The notes under the pieces: generated by a model
The model's input: only the letters and a program-made list of their open reading frames with translations
What the model was told of the DNA's origin: nothing
Databases searched by the model: none
Position numbers and translations under genes: made by a program
DNA from: Rotaria macrura
Lineage: Eukaryota; Rotifera; Eurotatoria; Philodinida; Philodinidae
Length of the DNA stretch: 64,000 nt
Assembly (NCBI GenBank): GCA_900239685.1
Contig: OENT01000104.1
Location: forward strand, 1 to 64,000
Direction: 5' to 3'
In this document: in pieces, positions 1 through 11,120 of the stretch
Numbering within the stretch: the stretch's first letter is position 1
How the letters are laid out: every line of letters begins with the position of its first letter

Positions 1-62
1 ATTTATTTTTAAAAAATAAAGATAAATTAATCATTTATCTTTAAAAAGTAAAGTAACAGTAA

Positions 63-410
63 ATGACCACCCCTAATCTTAACCTGCACATTCAAAATGT
101 ACAACCATCAAATGTGAAAGAAACTCATTTGATGAAAGCATTGAAAAATGATTCATTTATCTCACGACTCTTTATATCAACATCAATTATTTCGCATGAA
201 CTCACAGATGCATGTATTCATGCTTCGAAAGAACGTAGTATGTTGAGTCATCTTGAATTTTACAATAGTCAAATCACAGATGATGACAGGCTGCAACTTC
301 AACTGTTGCATACCAATGGAAGTTTGATTCAATTGGCCTTTCATGAACAATCACGTACGCATGTAATGATGGAATCGACAGATGAGCAACTATCCAACGG
401 TATGAGCTGA
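63..410 (+). CDS. hypothetical ORF, possible upstream exon of the NHL gene
   Basis: An open frame of 115 codons that I do not recognise. It has ordinary amino-acid composition and no membrane segment. A good donor (ACG|GTATGA) near its end, at about 399, and an AG just before its start suggest it could be an internal or 5' exon rather than a whole gene. The next open frame begins 26 bases downstream in another phase and encodes an NHL propeller, so this may be the N-terminal part of that protein. The joining exon cannot be placed with confidence. The alternative is a chance ORF. Confidence 0.3.
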   Translation: MTTPNLNLHIQNVQPSNVKETHLMKALKNDSFISRLFISTSIISHELTDACIHASKERSMLSHLEFYNSQITDDDRLQLQLLHTNGSLIQLAFHEQSRTHVMMESTDEQLSNGMS

Positions 411-649
411 AAATAAGTGAACTACGTAGTGTTGCATGAAACTATTTTATAAAGGAACTAGGACAGTAGAGACAAGGGTTGTTAGTATTACTGTAGGAAA
501 AAATACGATGATGTCACATTATCCTTTTCTCGATATTGATACGCACGATATCAAACCATATGCTCAATTTAAATTATGTAGTCGGGAAGAAGATCTCAGT
601 TGTTGTAGTACTCATGTTATGATAGTTTTTTTTTTTCCCGTCATAATAG

Positions 650-1563
650 TATCTCCCAATATTCTGGATAATTCCCGATGGGCACTCAATGGTGTGACGA
701 TTGCTGGAGGTCATGGTCAAGGTAGCGCCAACAACCAACTACAGCGCCCTTGGACTCTTGTCATTGATGATGATCAAACGATGCTCATTGCGGACTACTG
801 GAATCATCGTGTTGTTCGATGGCAAATGGGAGCTACGCATGGACAAGTTGTAGCTGGTGGGCGCGGCCAAGGCAGCCTATTGAACCAGTTGGATAGACCG
901 ACGGATTTATTAATCGATAATGAGACGAATAGTCTCATTATTTGTAGTTCAGGAAGTCGACGTGTCATGCGATGGTCTCTTTGTAATGGAACAACACAAG
1001 GAGAAATTCTTCTCGACAATATTTTCTGTTGGGGATTGGTAATGGATGATCAAAGATGTCTCTACATTTGTGACACAGAGAAAGATGAAGTAAGACGCTA
1101 TCAATGGGGTGATAAAAATGGAACGATCGTCGCTGGAGGTCATGGAAAAGGTGATGCTCTTAATCAACTTAATGGGCCAACCAATGTTTTTGTCGATCGA
1201 CAGAAGGCTGTATATGTATCTGACTATAATAACCATCGTATAATAAAATGGAATAAAGGCGCAAAAGAAGGTATTATCGTCGCTGGAGGCCAAAGCTCCG
1301 GCGAGGCTTTGACACAACTGTCGTGTCCTCGAGGATTAATTGTAGATCATCTGGATACTATCTATGTTGCGGATACAGCTAATCATCGAGTGATGCGCTG
1401 GCCTAAAGGAGCCATACAGGGTACTATAATTGCAGGTGGAAATGGTCAAGGTACGAGTGCAACTCAGTTATATTGGTGTTCAAGTTTGTCCTTCGATATT
1501 CATGGCAATCTCTGTGTAGTTGATTGGGGTAACAATCGAATTCAACGATTTTCTATTGAATAG
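650..1563 (+). CDS. NHL-repeat beta-propeller protein (C-terminal exon)
   Basis: Encodes tandem NHL-type blades with the periodic signature 'IAGGHGQGSANNQL ... VIDDDQTMLIADYWNHRVVRW'. The 'AGG-GQG' spacer recurs about six times at 50-residue intervals and the protein ends in 'NNRIQRFSIE', as is usual for the large bdelloid rotifer NHL family. Such propellers are protein-interaction platforms; no enzymatic function is implied. I start the exon at 650, after a pyrimidine tract and TAATAG acceptor. The frame is open back to 436, but the 436-649 part includes a T12 run and does not look like propeller sequence, so it is probably intron or an unrecognised 5' exon. The N-terminus, and any signal peptide, is therefore undefined. 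The frame is intact through its TAG stop. Confidence 0.85.
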
Positions 1564-4500
1564 ATTGATTACGATGAAGAATACTCTTTTTGTTCCCTTG
1601 TTTTCTTTCTTTTTACCGAATACAATTCGAAGAACGCAGAAATAAATAGTCGAAGAAGACCGACTTTCATTCTTATTCAGTATCCGTCTGTACACGAACA
1701 GGAACAACTTTCGTGATGATAGGACAATTATAAAAGCCCATCTATATTCACGAACAAGTTCAAATACACAAACGTACGAATACCAAGATGATTCCATTTC
1801 GTATATCGTCTTGTGATAAAGACCAAGATCACTACTCAACTGGGACAGGGCTAGATTTATAATCTCAAATGGTATGACTCAACCAATTAATTGTATCAGG
1901 ACCTGAAAATTAATCCTGAGCTTTAGATAACCTCTTTGCATAACACACTTAAACCATTGATTCTATCCTATGCTCTTTTTCGACTTCCATTGAAAAAGAT
2001 AACTTTGCCTACTAATTCTATCGTGTGAGATTAATGGCATATATACAAACAATATACGAAGAATCTTATTCAAGTGAAAACGTATCAAGTTTACATCAAG
2101 GTTTGATTATATCTAAAAAAAATGAAAAGAAAACTTTAAATGTATTACGATCTTAGCTCCATGACATCAATGCTTAGTCACATAAACAGAAAAGAAAGTC
2201 ATAAAAGATCTTGAAAGAAATTACCTAACGATGTTGAACAATCAATCGAACCAATCTGAAGATAAAAGAAATAATGAGAGTTAAAACAACACTTATTCGA
2301 TGTGAAAAGTAGTAGAAAAACAAATCATACAAGAAAAATAGTGAACGAATACACTTACAATTATTGAAGCCAGTAAATAATTATTTGAAATATGTCACAT
2401 GAAAATTCTAATAGATATGTACGTATATAATGTCGGTATTCACTTAATGGCTATTAAAACGTGTATGAAAGCAATGGCACAACAAATATAAATGAATAGT
2501 TTTTCGTCCGGGAGCAACGAAATCTGAATCACAGGAGACGTGTCGTATCTTGAAGCATTTTCGAACGATGGAATAGAAAACTTTTGAGATGCAATCACAA
2601 CTATAAAAGTCAATCTCTTCGGTATGATACAGACCTTTGAAGACATGTGTTCTTGTCATCTTTCGCTAGTTGAAAGGTGTGTGTTCATATTTTTAAATTT
2701 TTGTTATAATTTTAAGTGGGCTTTCGAATAATACAGCTAAACTTGAAATATAAAATTTTTCTTGTAAGTGGCATGTAGGGATGCACCAGTACCAGTATAA
2801 TACTGATCCACCAGTATTACTGGTCAACAAATATACTGGTCTTCTTGTTCAGAAATAATTATTTTTTAATTCAGTTAATTCCTTTACCAACATTTTTTTG
2901 TGTATATTTGAGTAAAAAATTTCAGTTTTAAAACATCGTGTAGCAGCATAAAATCTTCTATTTTCAACTAGCCGATAACATAAAGTGAACGTTCTTCAGT
3001 ACTTCTTATCATTTTTATTTACGAATTCACCAGTATTAGTAAAATACTAGTACGACTGATCCAGTATTACACTGATACATCCCTAGTGGCATGTGCATTC
3101 GTTTCATAGATCTTCTCTCTTCTCATGTGACACATTTTTCAGTCAGTGTTACTAAATGATAGTATGCTATTTGACCATTGTCGATGATGTTTATGTGTGT
3201 TGAAAACCTTGATAGAATAACACATGAGAGTAGAATGCATGCAATCTATCATTTGTTTTTAAAATACTTAGTTAATATTGCGAAGTGAAAAAAATCTATG
3301 CATCGTATGCTGCAACTAATTATTCAGTCCGAATATTCTAGCATGAAGAATCTATTTATACCATTTTGTTGAAAAGAACACAATATGAAAAAATTCGATG
3401 AGCAGCCTAGTATAAAAAAGAGGATTATCAATCGAAATGATTTATTATATTTTGATTTTACCTATTCGTGGAAGAATATAAGAAAAAAAATGTATTAAAA
3501 GACACTGAAAACATGTTTACTTAGTCAATATTAATTATCAAATATGTCAAAGTCCTGATTTTTCTGAATTTGTTTTTGTCACAATTCCTGTAGACATTAT
3601 ATTTGATGTAGGCATTGAGAATCTAGCTTTATCGATACTCTAGGAAACTGAAAACTTTGGTTTCAATAGCTATCCATGAGGTTCAAAGTGTTCCTATAGG
3701 AAACCAGACAAAGTAGTGACCTATGGCATTGTCATGACTAATGAGATAGTGTCTTAATGAACGAAGGTAATCTCAAAGTTTACAAGACTCCGTTTGATCT
3801 AGTCGATGAAATAAAGCGAACTCAAAATACGAGCAAAAGATGATCATACACAGTATGCAGATAGATGAGAAGCTCAATTAAATAAAATAAAAATAATGAA
3901 TGAGAAAACAATAAACGTAAACTTGAATTACGTCGAAGCGTAGTGAATTGTAACTGTGACCAAACCATAGACCATCAAAAGTCATTGTGAGTTTCGTTCG
4001 TGCCAAACTGAAGAACATAGTACAACAACTAGTTGAACGAAACAAGATATTCTGATGACATTTGTTAACCATTGGAGTACCGGCACAATGGGGATTTAGA
4101 ATATGTTACCAAAAGATAAAGAAGATCTTCTAGATAAAGAAGCATGATGCGAAATAGATTTATGAACTGTTTGTTTCATTTTGACTATTTATCAGTAGCA
4201 AGGAAATACTTTGTTTTCAATAAGTGTAATTGAAAACTGTGGACAGGCGACGACTTTATACACACATAAAAATCTGTTATTAACTAGATGAAAAAAGACA
4301 AATGAATTTCAAAATTTCAATTAGCTATCCGTCCTATCCTATTTTCTGTTCATAGAAAACATTTGGTGATCTCTATTCAGATGAAGCCAAAATGATCGAC
4401 CGTTGTACTCAAGATGAATGTGCTACAAGAAGGTCTCTTTATACTTGAAATGCTCAGTCAACGTAAACATAATTTAAATAATTAAATTTCTCACGTCCTT

Positions 4501-5298
4501 GGAAGCCAAGGTGACTTTGAATTTTATAAATAATCCAAATATTTTATATACGTATGCACAACGAAAATATCTCATATTATAGAACGTGCCATGAATTAGT
4601 TAGACGAGCAAACATGAAAAATTTTATTCTGTTTAAGATGTTGACATCGATTGAAGAAGAATTAAAAAAGCAAAATTGATCAAGATAACTCCGAACTTTT
4701 GATTCAAGGTTAATGATTATGGCACTCGTAGTATCCATGTAATTTCGGCATGTGTCAACTGGTAAGATATAGTTCTTTGATCGAAAACATCTTGAAAAAG
4801 ATACAGATTTGTAAGCAGATATGCTGTTCGGCAGATTATTTTTTCTTTTTCTAAGTATAAACAAACCGTGCTAATGGTTGAAGTTTTGCTTCCATGCTTG
4901 ATTTTCTATCGAGACGCGTCACGCATTTCTTGATCGGCATAGACACGGAGCAAGACGAATTGAATAGAAACTAAAAAGTAACAAAACTTTCGTAACTATT
5001 CACTTGTTTTATATTTCTTTCATCCTTATGTTTATAACATATCGAAAACAGAAACAATCAAAGTAGCTTTTGTTAGATATCAGTTAATTATAGAAAACAT
5101 TTATTTCAATATTAATATCAAAAGTATACACAAAAAAAAGCACTGCATGTAAAGTGATCGTTCTCTGTATTGAATATACAACGACTGTATCATTATAAAT
5201 GTATAAATGATTTCATTTGTTGTGCAAGACATTTATTAGACATAATCATGATCATACTTCTTTTTTCTTTGTACGTGTATAACTAAAAGAAAAATTAC
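1564..5298. other. gene-poor interval between NHL gene and hypothetical gene
   Basis: I see no convincing exon here. The open frames are short, AT-biased and lack family features. The one structured object is the hAT-like MITE at 2776-3085. The rest is unique-looking AT-rich sequence. Confidence 0.6.
2776..3085. mobile_element. hAT-type MITE with perfect 8-bp target duplication
   Basis: A 310-bp element whose ends are inverted: it begins TAGGGATGCACCAGT and its right end read inward begins TAGGGATGTATCAGT. It is flanked on both sides by the identical octamer GTGGCATG (2768-2775 and 3086-3093). An 8-bp duplication with TAGGG-type termini is the hallmark of hAT superfamily transposons. The interior holds several further copies of a CCAGTATTA/TAATACTGG motif near both ends, as in subterminal transposase-binding repeats. 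There is no coding capacity, so it would depend on a transposase encoded elsewhere. Confidence 0.9.
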
Positions 5299-5826
5299 TT
5301 AAATGCGCACAATGAATTCTCCATTAACATGCATGATCCGCATTAAATTTCCTATCGGTTGTGATTTTTTTCTAATAGATTTTGCTTTTGAATTCAAACT
5401 ATTACTAGTTACACTTTGATGTTCACTAACTTTCGCATCAGCATTAATACGATTGAAACGATGATTTGATAGTCCATGTTGTCGTGATGGTGGAAGTGGT
5501 GGTAAAAGTGAAATAGATCGATCTAATTTAGTTTTCTCGTTTACATCATCGTTGTGGTTGATTTTCGATGAATTTGATTTTACAATCGTCGGTACACATG
5601 GCATTGTTAGATGAATATTTTCAATTGATGATTGATATCGCTTATGATAATTTGACATCGTTCGCGTCAATGTCCATGTCTGCTGTTGTTCGAACGAACT
5701 CGAATACGGATAGTTTGCTTTATTAACGTTAACAATTGAACAATACGTACAATATTGACGTGAATCTATCTTATCATCACCATTCAATGATTGTTTCCCA
5801 CACCACTCGACTTGTTCTCGAGGCAT
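5299..5826 (-). CDS. hypothetical single-exon protein, 175 aa
   Basis: A 175-codon open frame from ATG at 5826 to a stop at 5299. The composition is that of a real protein rather than random AT-rich translation: hydrophilic, Ser/Asn-rich, with a short proline stretch 'SLLPPLPPSRQ' near residue 107 and a basic segment 'NSKAKSIRKKSQ' near 145. No signal peptide or membrane segment is seen, and I recognise no domain. There are no neighbours within 3 kb that hint at function. It may be an intrinsically disordered regulatory protein, or the last exon of a longer gene whose upstream exons I cannot find. No function is proposed. Confidence 0.5.
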   Translation of the reverse strand: MPREQVEWCGKQSLNGDDKIDSRQYCTYCSIVNVNKANYPYSSSFEQQQTWTLTRTMSNYHKRYQSSIENIHLTMPCVPTIVKSNSSKINHNDDVNEKTKLDRSISLLPPLPPSRQHGLSNHRFNRINADAKVSEHQSVTSNSLNSKAKSIRKKSQPIGNLMRIMHVNGEFIVRI

Positions 5827-8157
5827 CTTAATAGTTCATCGAAATAGATCTTTACTACTAATCTATAGTTATACACACATATTCCTACACTGAATAATCA
5901 GTGAAAGACGGACAGAGAAAGAGAAAGAGAATGAAATATGAGAATTAAAAGGAACCTCTCTTGCTCGCTTTTTCTGTCTCTCTTTTCTTTTGATTATAGC
6001 CTGAAAGGTAGAATTTTTTCATTTCTACCTTCATTAAATGTACATACATGTACATATGTATGTATGTATATATATATATATATATATGAATATATATGTA
6101 CATGCAGAAGACGACGAAGCATCATTTGAGTTGAAAAAAGAAATATAGGCATTCTATAGTAATCATACAGTTGCCTGTAATGTTATGTTAAGACAGAATG
6201 AAAAGACGGAATAGAGAATTTGACTGGACACTCATTAGAGAAGGGTACCCTATAGCGAGACAACTTATGTTCTTTCTGCAGTCTTCTTCTACTTATAAAA
6301 ACATTCAATCATAATGCATTTTAACAAGTAAATGTAAGACAAAGTCAAGTGGAACGTTTCAAGAGAGACAAACATCATTCTCGACACGTTTCGTCTCGAT
6401 GATAATCAAATAGACTAACTTAGAAGGCGAACAAAATAAATAAGTCGAACAGAAAGACAATTTTATTTACCTAGACCATTCCTGATCCTCCATCGTCAAA
6501 CGGAAAAAAAGTACTTAAACATTTTATTGGATTTTTCTTTCTGAAGAGCTGTTAAATGTTCATTTAGATTCAAGTATTTCTCTATATGGAAAGTGCAAAG
6601 AATTCATGACAGCAAAATTGTCAAGTTTAATAAGCATTCTGCATAAATTTATAGAATTAAGAACAGTATTGAAGTTTTGTTTCGTTTATTGTTAAATATT
6701 CATTCTATGCTTCATGTTGAAATACTTGATTTTCAAAATAACGAAAATACAAACTAAACAGAATGCTGTATAATACATTCAATGTTACATGATACTAACG
6801 ATGATCGAAAATTTTCAAGCTCAATCTTAATTATCGAAGGATTAGTCTCTATCGAAGAGGATCATTCTAAATTATCTAATCAACACTGCAGAATATGATG
6901 TAATAAAGTAAATAATATACGGTAGAAGCTTGCATCTGAATCGAGCTGTTTTATACAAGAAGTATACTCCTACGCAGAATAATATGAACGAATCCTTATG
7001 TTTTATCAATACTTGTATCGAACAAAATCATTAAAAAAAGAGACTACTAAAGTAAATGCATCCAATGGTGAACTGTGCCCGATCCAGTAGCAGAAACAAG
7101 TACAAAACTTGATTAAATAGAACTCAATCCTCATCAATCTGTAAATGTTCTTGTGGACTGCTATACAAAGTGAATAGGAAGCTGAGATTGCATCTGTTCG
7201 TAGTAGTGTTCAAATTTTCTCGACTAATATGCAACACTCTCTATATAGATGTTAAAACAATGATCAATAACTATTCCAGTTAGTTTTTGTTTAATTATAA
7301 GAAAAATCCCTGCAAAAATATTTCTTATCACTTGATGATAAATATATATATAAATTATTTTTATTGAAAATTGAACCGTGTAAACTAAGAAAGGGATTGA
7401 GCAGTGATACAGTATAAAAAAACAAATTTAAACAACATTAACAGAAAATTCATCGCTCGTACAGAATAAAATTTGGCTGTCTTCATCCGAATGAAATCCA
7501 TCAAAAATGCATTCCATGCAGTCAACCTAGGGAGAACGGTGAACTCGTGTTTTTACAGATTCAAGTTCGACTGGATAGACTCTACATGGATTCAAAAACT
7601 CACACCCTCGATGCACCTTTAGCCTTGACACGAACTAAACACTATCCTATGAAACAAAACATCTATTGGATATTATCTAATGAAAATTATTAAAGTAAAT
7701 TAATGATATGCACTGGTTTTGCTCAATAATTATTTATATTTATGCACTCGTTGGAGCCGTATTTGATTACTTTATGCTTGTCAAACTCCTTGTATCATTG
7801 TTTATTGTACTACATGTTCATCATGGACAATCGACTCATGCCTTGAAAGAAGAATTTAGGTGATATATGAGTATTGTGAATATTGATGCATTATTTGAAA
7901 TATTTCAAACATACAAAATGATAAAACTATGCCCAAGTGATTCTATCTGCACGGTTCAAACAAACTAAATGTATGCTTTTAATCCAATATTCTAGAACGT
8001 TTTTGGATATGTAAGACAAACTACTCGTAAATTTCTATCTTACATCTACGTTAACGACGGGAATCCGTATAGAATACATGAAGATAATCAATAGGAATGC
8101 TAAAATCTACAGTACAAGATATCATTAGTTACGAAATAATTGTGAGCATTTCAAATA

Positions 8158-9645
8158 TGGGATCGGTTCGGTTCGATTCGATTCAAATCCGATGAAACCG
8201 CTTTATTTTTTTTCATTAAATACACTATTTGAATCTTGAGGAAAACATGAAAGAATTGATTATTTTTTGCGATTACATGTCGTTTAGTGTGAAAGGTATG
8301 CTTTTAAAATTATCATGACTGAGAATCCGCATCATCGAATATCAAACCGTGAAATTGAAAAAATAGCAATGGCTATATGCTTTTGTTTATTGTTAAATTT
8401 GAACTTTGTTTTCTAGTTTAACCTATTGTTATTTCTACTGTTAAATAATACATATTTGTTTTTTAAATTAAAGACATTGGTAAAAATAGCGAGTATCGTC
8501 AACAAGAGATACAGTGAGGTAAAATTGTATCTATCTACATCCTCAAGACTTGTAGCTTTGTTTTCATTTCTCACTAACTGTAATAGCTATATGTTTACTC
8601 AATCTAGACGAAGAAATATATACTGCGTGAGGTATAATGATTGCGACAGTTACTATTTCGAAAATATCTCAACAGAAATCAACCGTGTGATTTTGATTCT
8701 TTCTTTAAAATATACGCTTCGAAAAGCTCTACTAAAACTTGATGAACACATCTTTATTGATTTGTTTTGATGATGCCTCCAATATATGAAATGAATAGGT
8801 CACACAATAGTGTTATGTCCCACAGTATTAGATATTTGAAAGACTTTTTTGTTTTGCAAATATCTCTGCTTGAATACACGAGAAAACTTTGAATTTTATT
8901 AAAGAATATGCCCCTCAAAATTTCTATAAAAAGCTTAAAAACAAATCCCTATTGATTTTCTCTGATACTATGTCCGATACTCTAAGTCAACATGCCATAG
9001 GATGATACCTGTCCCACTTTGTATTCTATAAGAAAAATATTTAGAAGACTTTTTATTTTGAGAATAGTTCGACTTTAAAAAATTATAACGTCTTGATCTC
9101 GGTTTTTTAAAGACGCATCCTTAAAAGCTCAATAAAAACTTCAATAAGTAACTTCCTTTTGGAAAGTTAAAAAAAAAGTTGTCCACATATTTAATACTGT
9201 GAAAAATAGTATCTTTACGGTGGGATCTACTCATGTTGAATATAGAAACCACGAAAAAAACACCCCAATAAGAATTTATTTTTACAGTTTTTGTAGAACT
9301 ATTCATGACCTATCTTTTAAAAAAAGAACTAAGACTATATGATTAGTCTCAGTTGAGATACTTGCAAAATACAAACTGTCGCAATCATTTTGACTCACTC
9401 GGTAGAAATATGAAGTATAGATAAAAGACTATCTTTAATAAAAGCAAATACTCTTAGAATATCTTCAACTTTCAAAGAGGTCGTAAATATATCAAAGTCA
9501 TTCGGTTCAGATCGGCTCGGTCTGAAGTCTTTTCGGTTTCGATTCGGTTGGGTTTGAAGTTTTTGAAAAAAAATCGGTTTCTTTAAATAGTTCCTAATTT
9601 TTTCGGTTCGGTTCAAAAAGAGACAAATCGATCCCATCACTGAAG
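8158..9645. mobile_element. degenerate hAT-like element (candidate)
   Basis: The left end carries ATGGGATCGGTTCGGTTCG. The right end, read inward from about 9642, carries TGATGGGATCGATTTG, and further GGTTCGGTTC/GGTTTCGATTCGG motifs cluster at 9500-9615. ATGGGATCG termini with subterminal GGTTC repeats are seen in animal hAT elements. Possible target duplications are AGCATTTC on the left and AGCATTCG on the right, matching at 6 of 8 bases, so the exact borders are uncertain. The interior is AT-rich, with no intact transposase. It may instead be two shorter elements, one near each cluster. Confidence 0.4.
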
Positions 9646-10989
9646 CATTCGGAAAACATATACGTTAAATCACAGAATTTTCTATGAGATACAAAATAAA
9701 CTAAACTTCCAAGAAAATTATTTTTAATAATACTTTATATGCCATTGATTTATTTTTGTTTTTAGTCGATTAAATTCAGTATCTATATATAGAACACCCA
9801 CTATCAAATTCAGGTAGTGACTCATATCGAGATAAAAAGGATACGAGGGGTTTAAATAATCCTATAACAATCTTCGTATCATGTGTGGTCGATGAATAGA
9901 GCAAATCTAGCGCTGAATTGATAGACAACATAAAACACTACCTAAAATTGGTTTGCTTTATGCATTGATAATACGTGAAGTCATTCAAACAATTCCATAC
10001 AATACAGATTTTTTCGAGGACTTCATGTCGATCGAAAAAGGACGAAAAGCAGTAAATTATCGGGGTTCACATCGAATACATTCTTACTTGTCTAGCTAAT
10101 TATATCTAATATTAAAATTTGTTTTAATTTCAATGTTTGAAGGGAAAAACCGATTATGATTACAAGAATAAAAATTGATTGACTCATACAGGTAATGATT
10201 GTTTAGAGAGATTCAAAAAAGTTCATTTTAATCCCCGTGTAATATTTTGCTCAAGTTTTTAAGCAGAAGCATTGCTATGAACCAAGTCACTAATCATAAT
10301 AAGGATGAGCACAGCTTATTAATACTTTCATCTTACATCATAAACTTGTCTAAAGAATGGCATGAATATTAGAAAATTTTCTGTTGGTAAAAATACATTT
10401 CCCACAATCATACAATAATCGTAGCAATGTCATCAGAGGGAAAGATTGCCATGAATTACAGAAATAAAATAAAATTGTAATGTATTCGATGAAGATGATT
10501 ATCGTAACTGATGTTGGAGAATCTAGGTTGTGATTTTCATTGTACTCAACTTACAGAGTATTGTTACTAGCAGCGTTTATCGTAAAGAAAAGTGACTACT
10601 GACATTTGTACGGCGAATAAATTTATGTTTAATAAATATATCAATGTAACTAAATGATAGATATTCCTTCTTTGCAGAGACTTAACCATTTTATGCAACC
10701 TACTTATTGTAACAAAGGTTTATCAAAGATTGATTCAGTCAGAAACCATTGAAAGACATGTACTGAAGAGAAAATAACTATTTCGGTCGTTGTCATGTTA
10801 ATCAAAACTGATTCATCTTTACTAAAAGTAATGTTTCATCATTAATAGTGAGGTTTTGCATTTTGCAAGACTTTCGACTTCTCCGATGTAAGGATTTCTC
10901 AACATTTAATGCTGCTTATAACTAGTTTACACTAGTTATTGTCTGTAAAGAGATTACATTTCACGTCCTTATCAGTGATCTATTCTTAC

Positions 10990-11120
10990 CAGAGATCCGA
11001 TATTCGCCTCACCTCAACTCGCCTCGCACGACCACGAGGCGAGGTGAGGCAGCAATGAGCAACACGGCAGCATGACCAGGCGATGACGAGTCGCTTTTTT
11101 CATTCACTCGGGGATCTCTG
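10990..11120. mobile_element. 131-bp hAT-like MITE with GC-rich hairpin
   Basis: Both ends read inward as CAGAGATCC, and the element is flanked by ATTCTTAC (10982-10989) and ATTCCTAC (11121-11128), an 8-bp duplication with one difference. Inside lies a GC-rich inverted repeat: GCCTCACCTC...CTCGCCTCG pairs with CGAGGCGAGGTGAGGC, with a 5-nt bulge. This is strikingly GC-rich for the neighbourhood. There is no coding capacity. Termini and duplication length fit the hAT superfamily. Confidence 0.75.

Noticed and set aside
804..1317. Minus-strand ORFs opposite the NHL propeller
   Set aside because: They are shadows of the repeated propeller coding sequence; the + frame carries the family motifs.
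8160..8210. GGTTCGATTCGATTC sequence resembling a tRNA T-arm
   Set aside because: No acceptor stem, D-arm or anticodon arm can be formed around it. The repeats fit a transposon terminus better.
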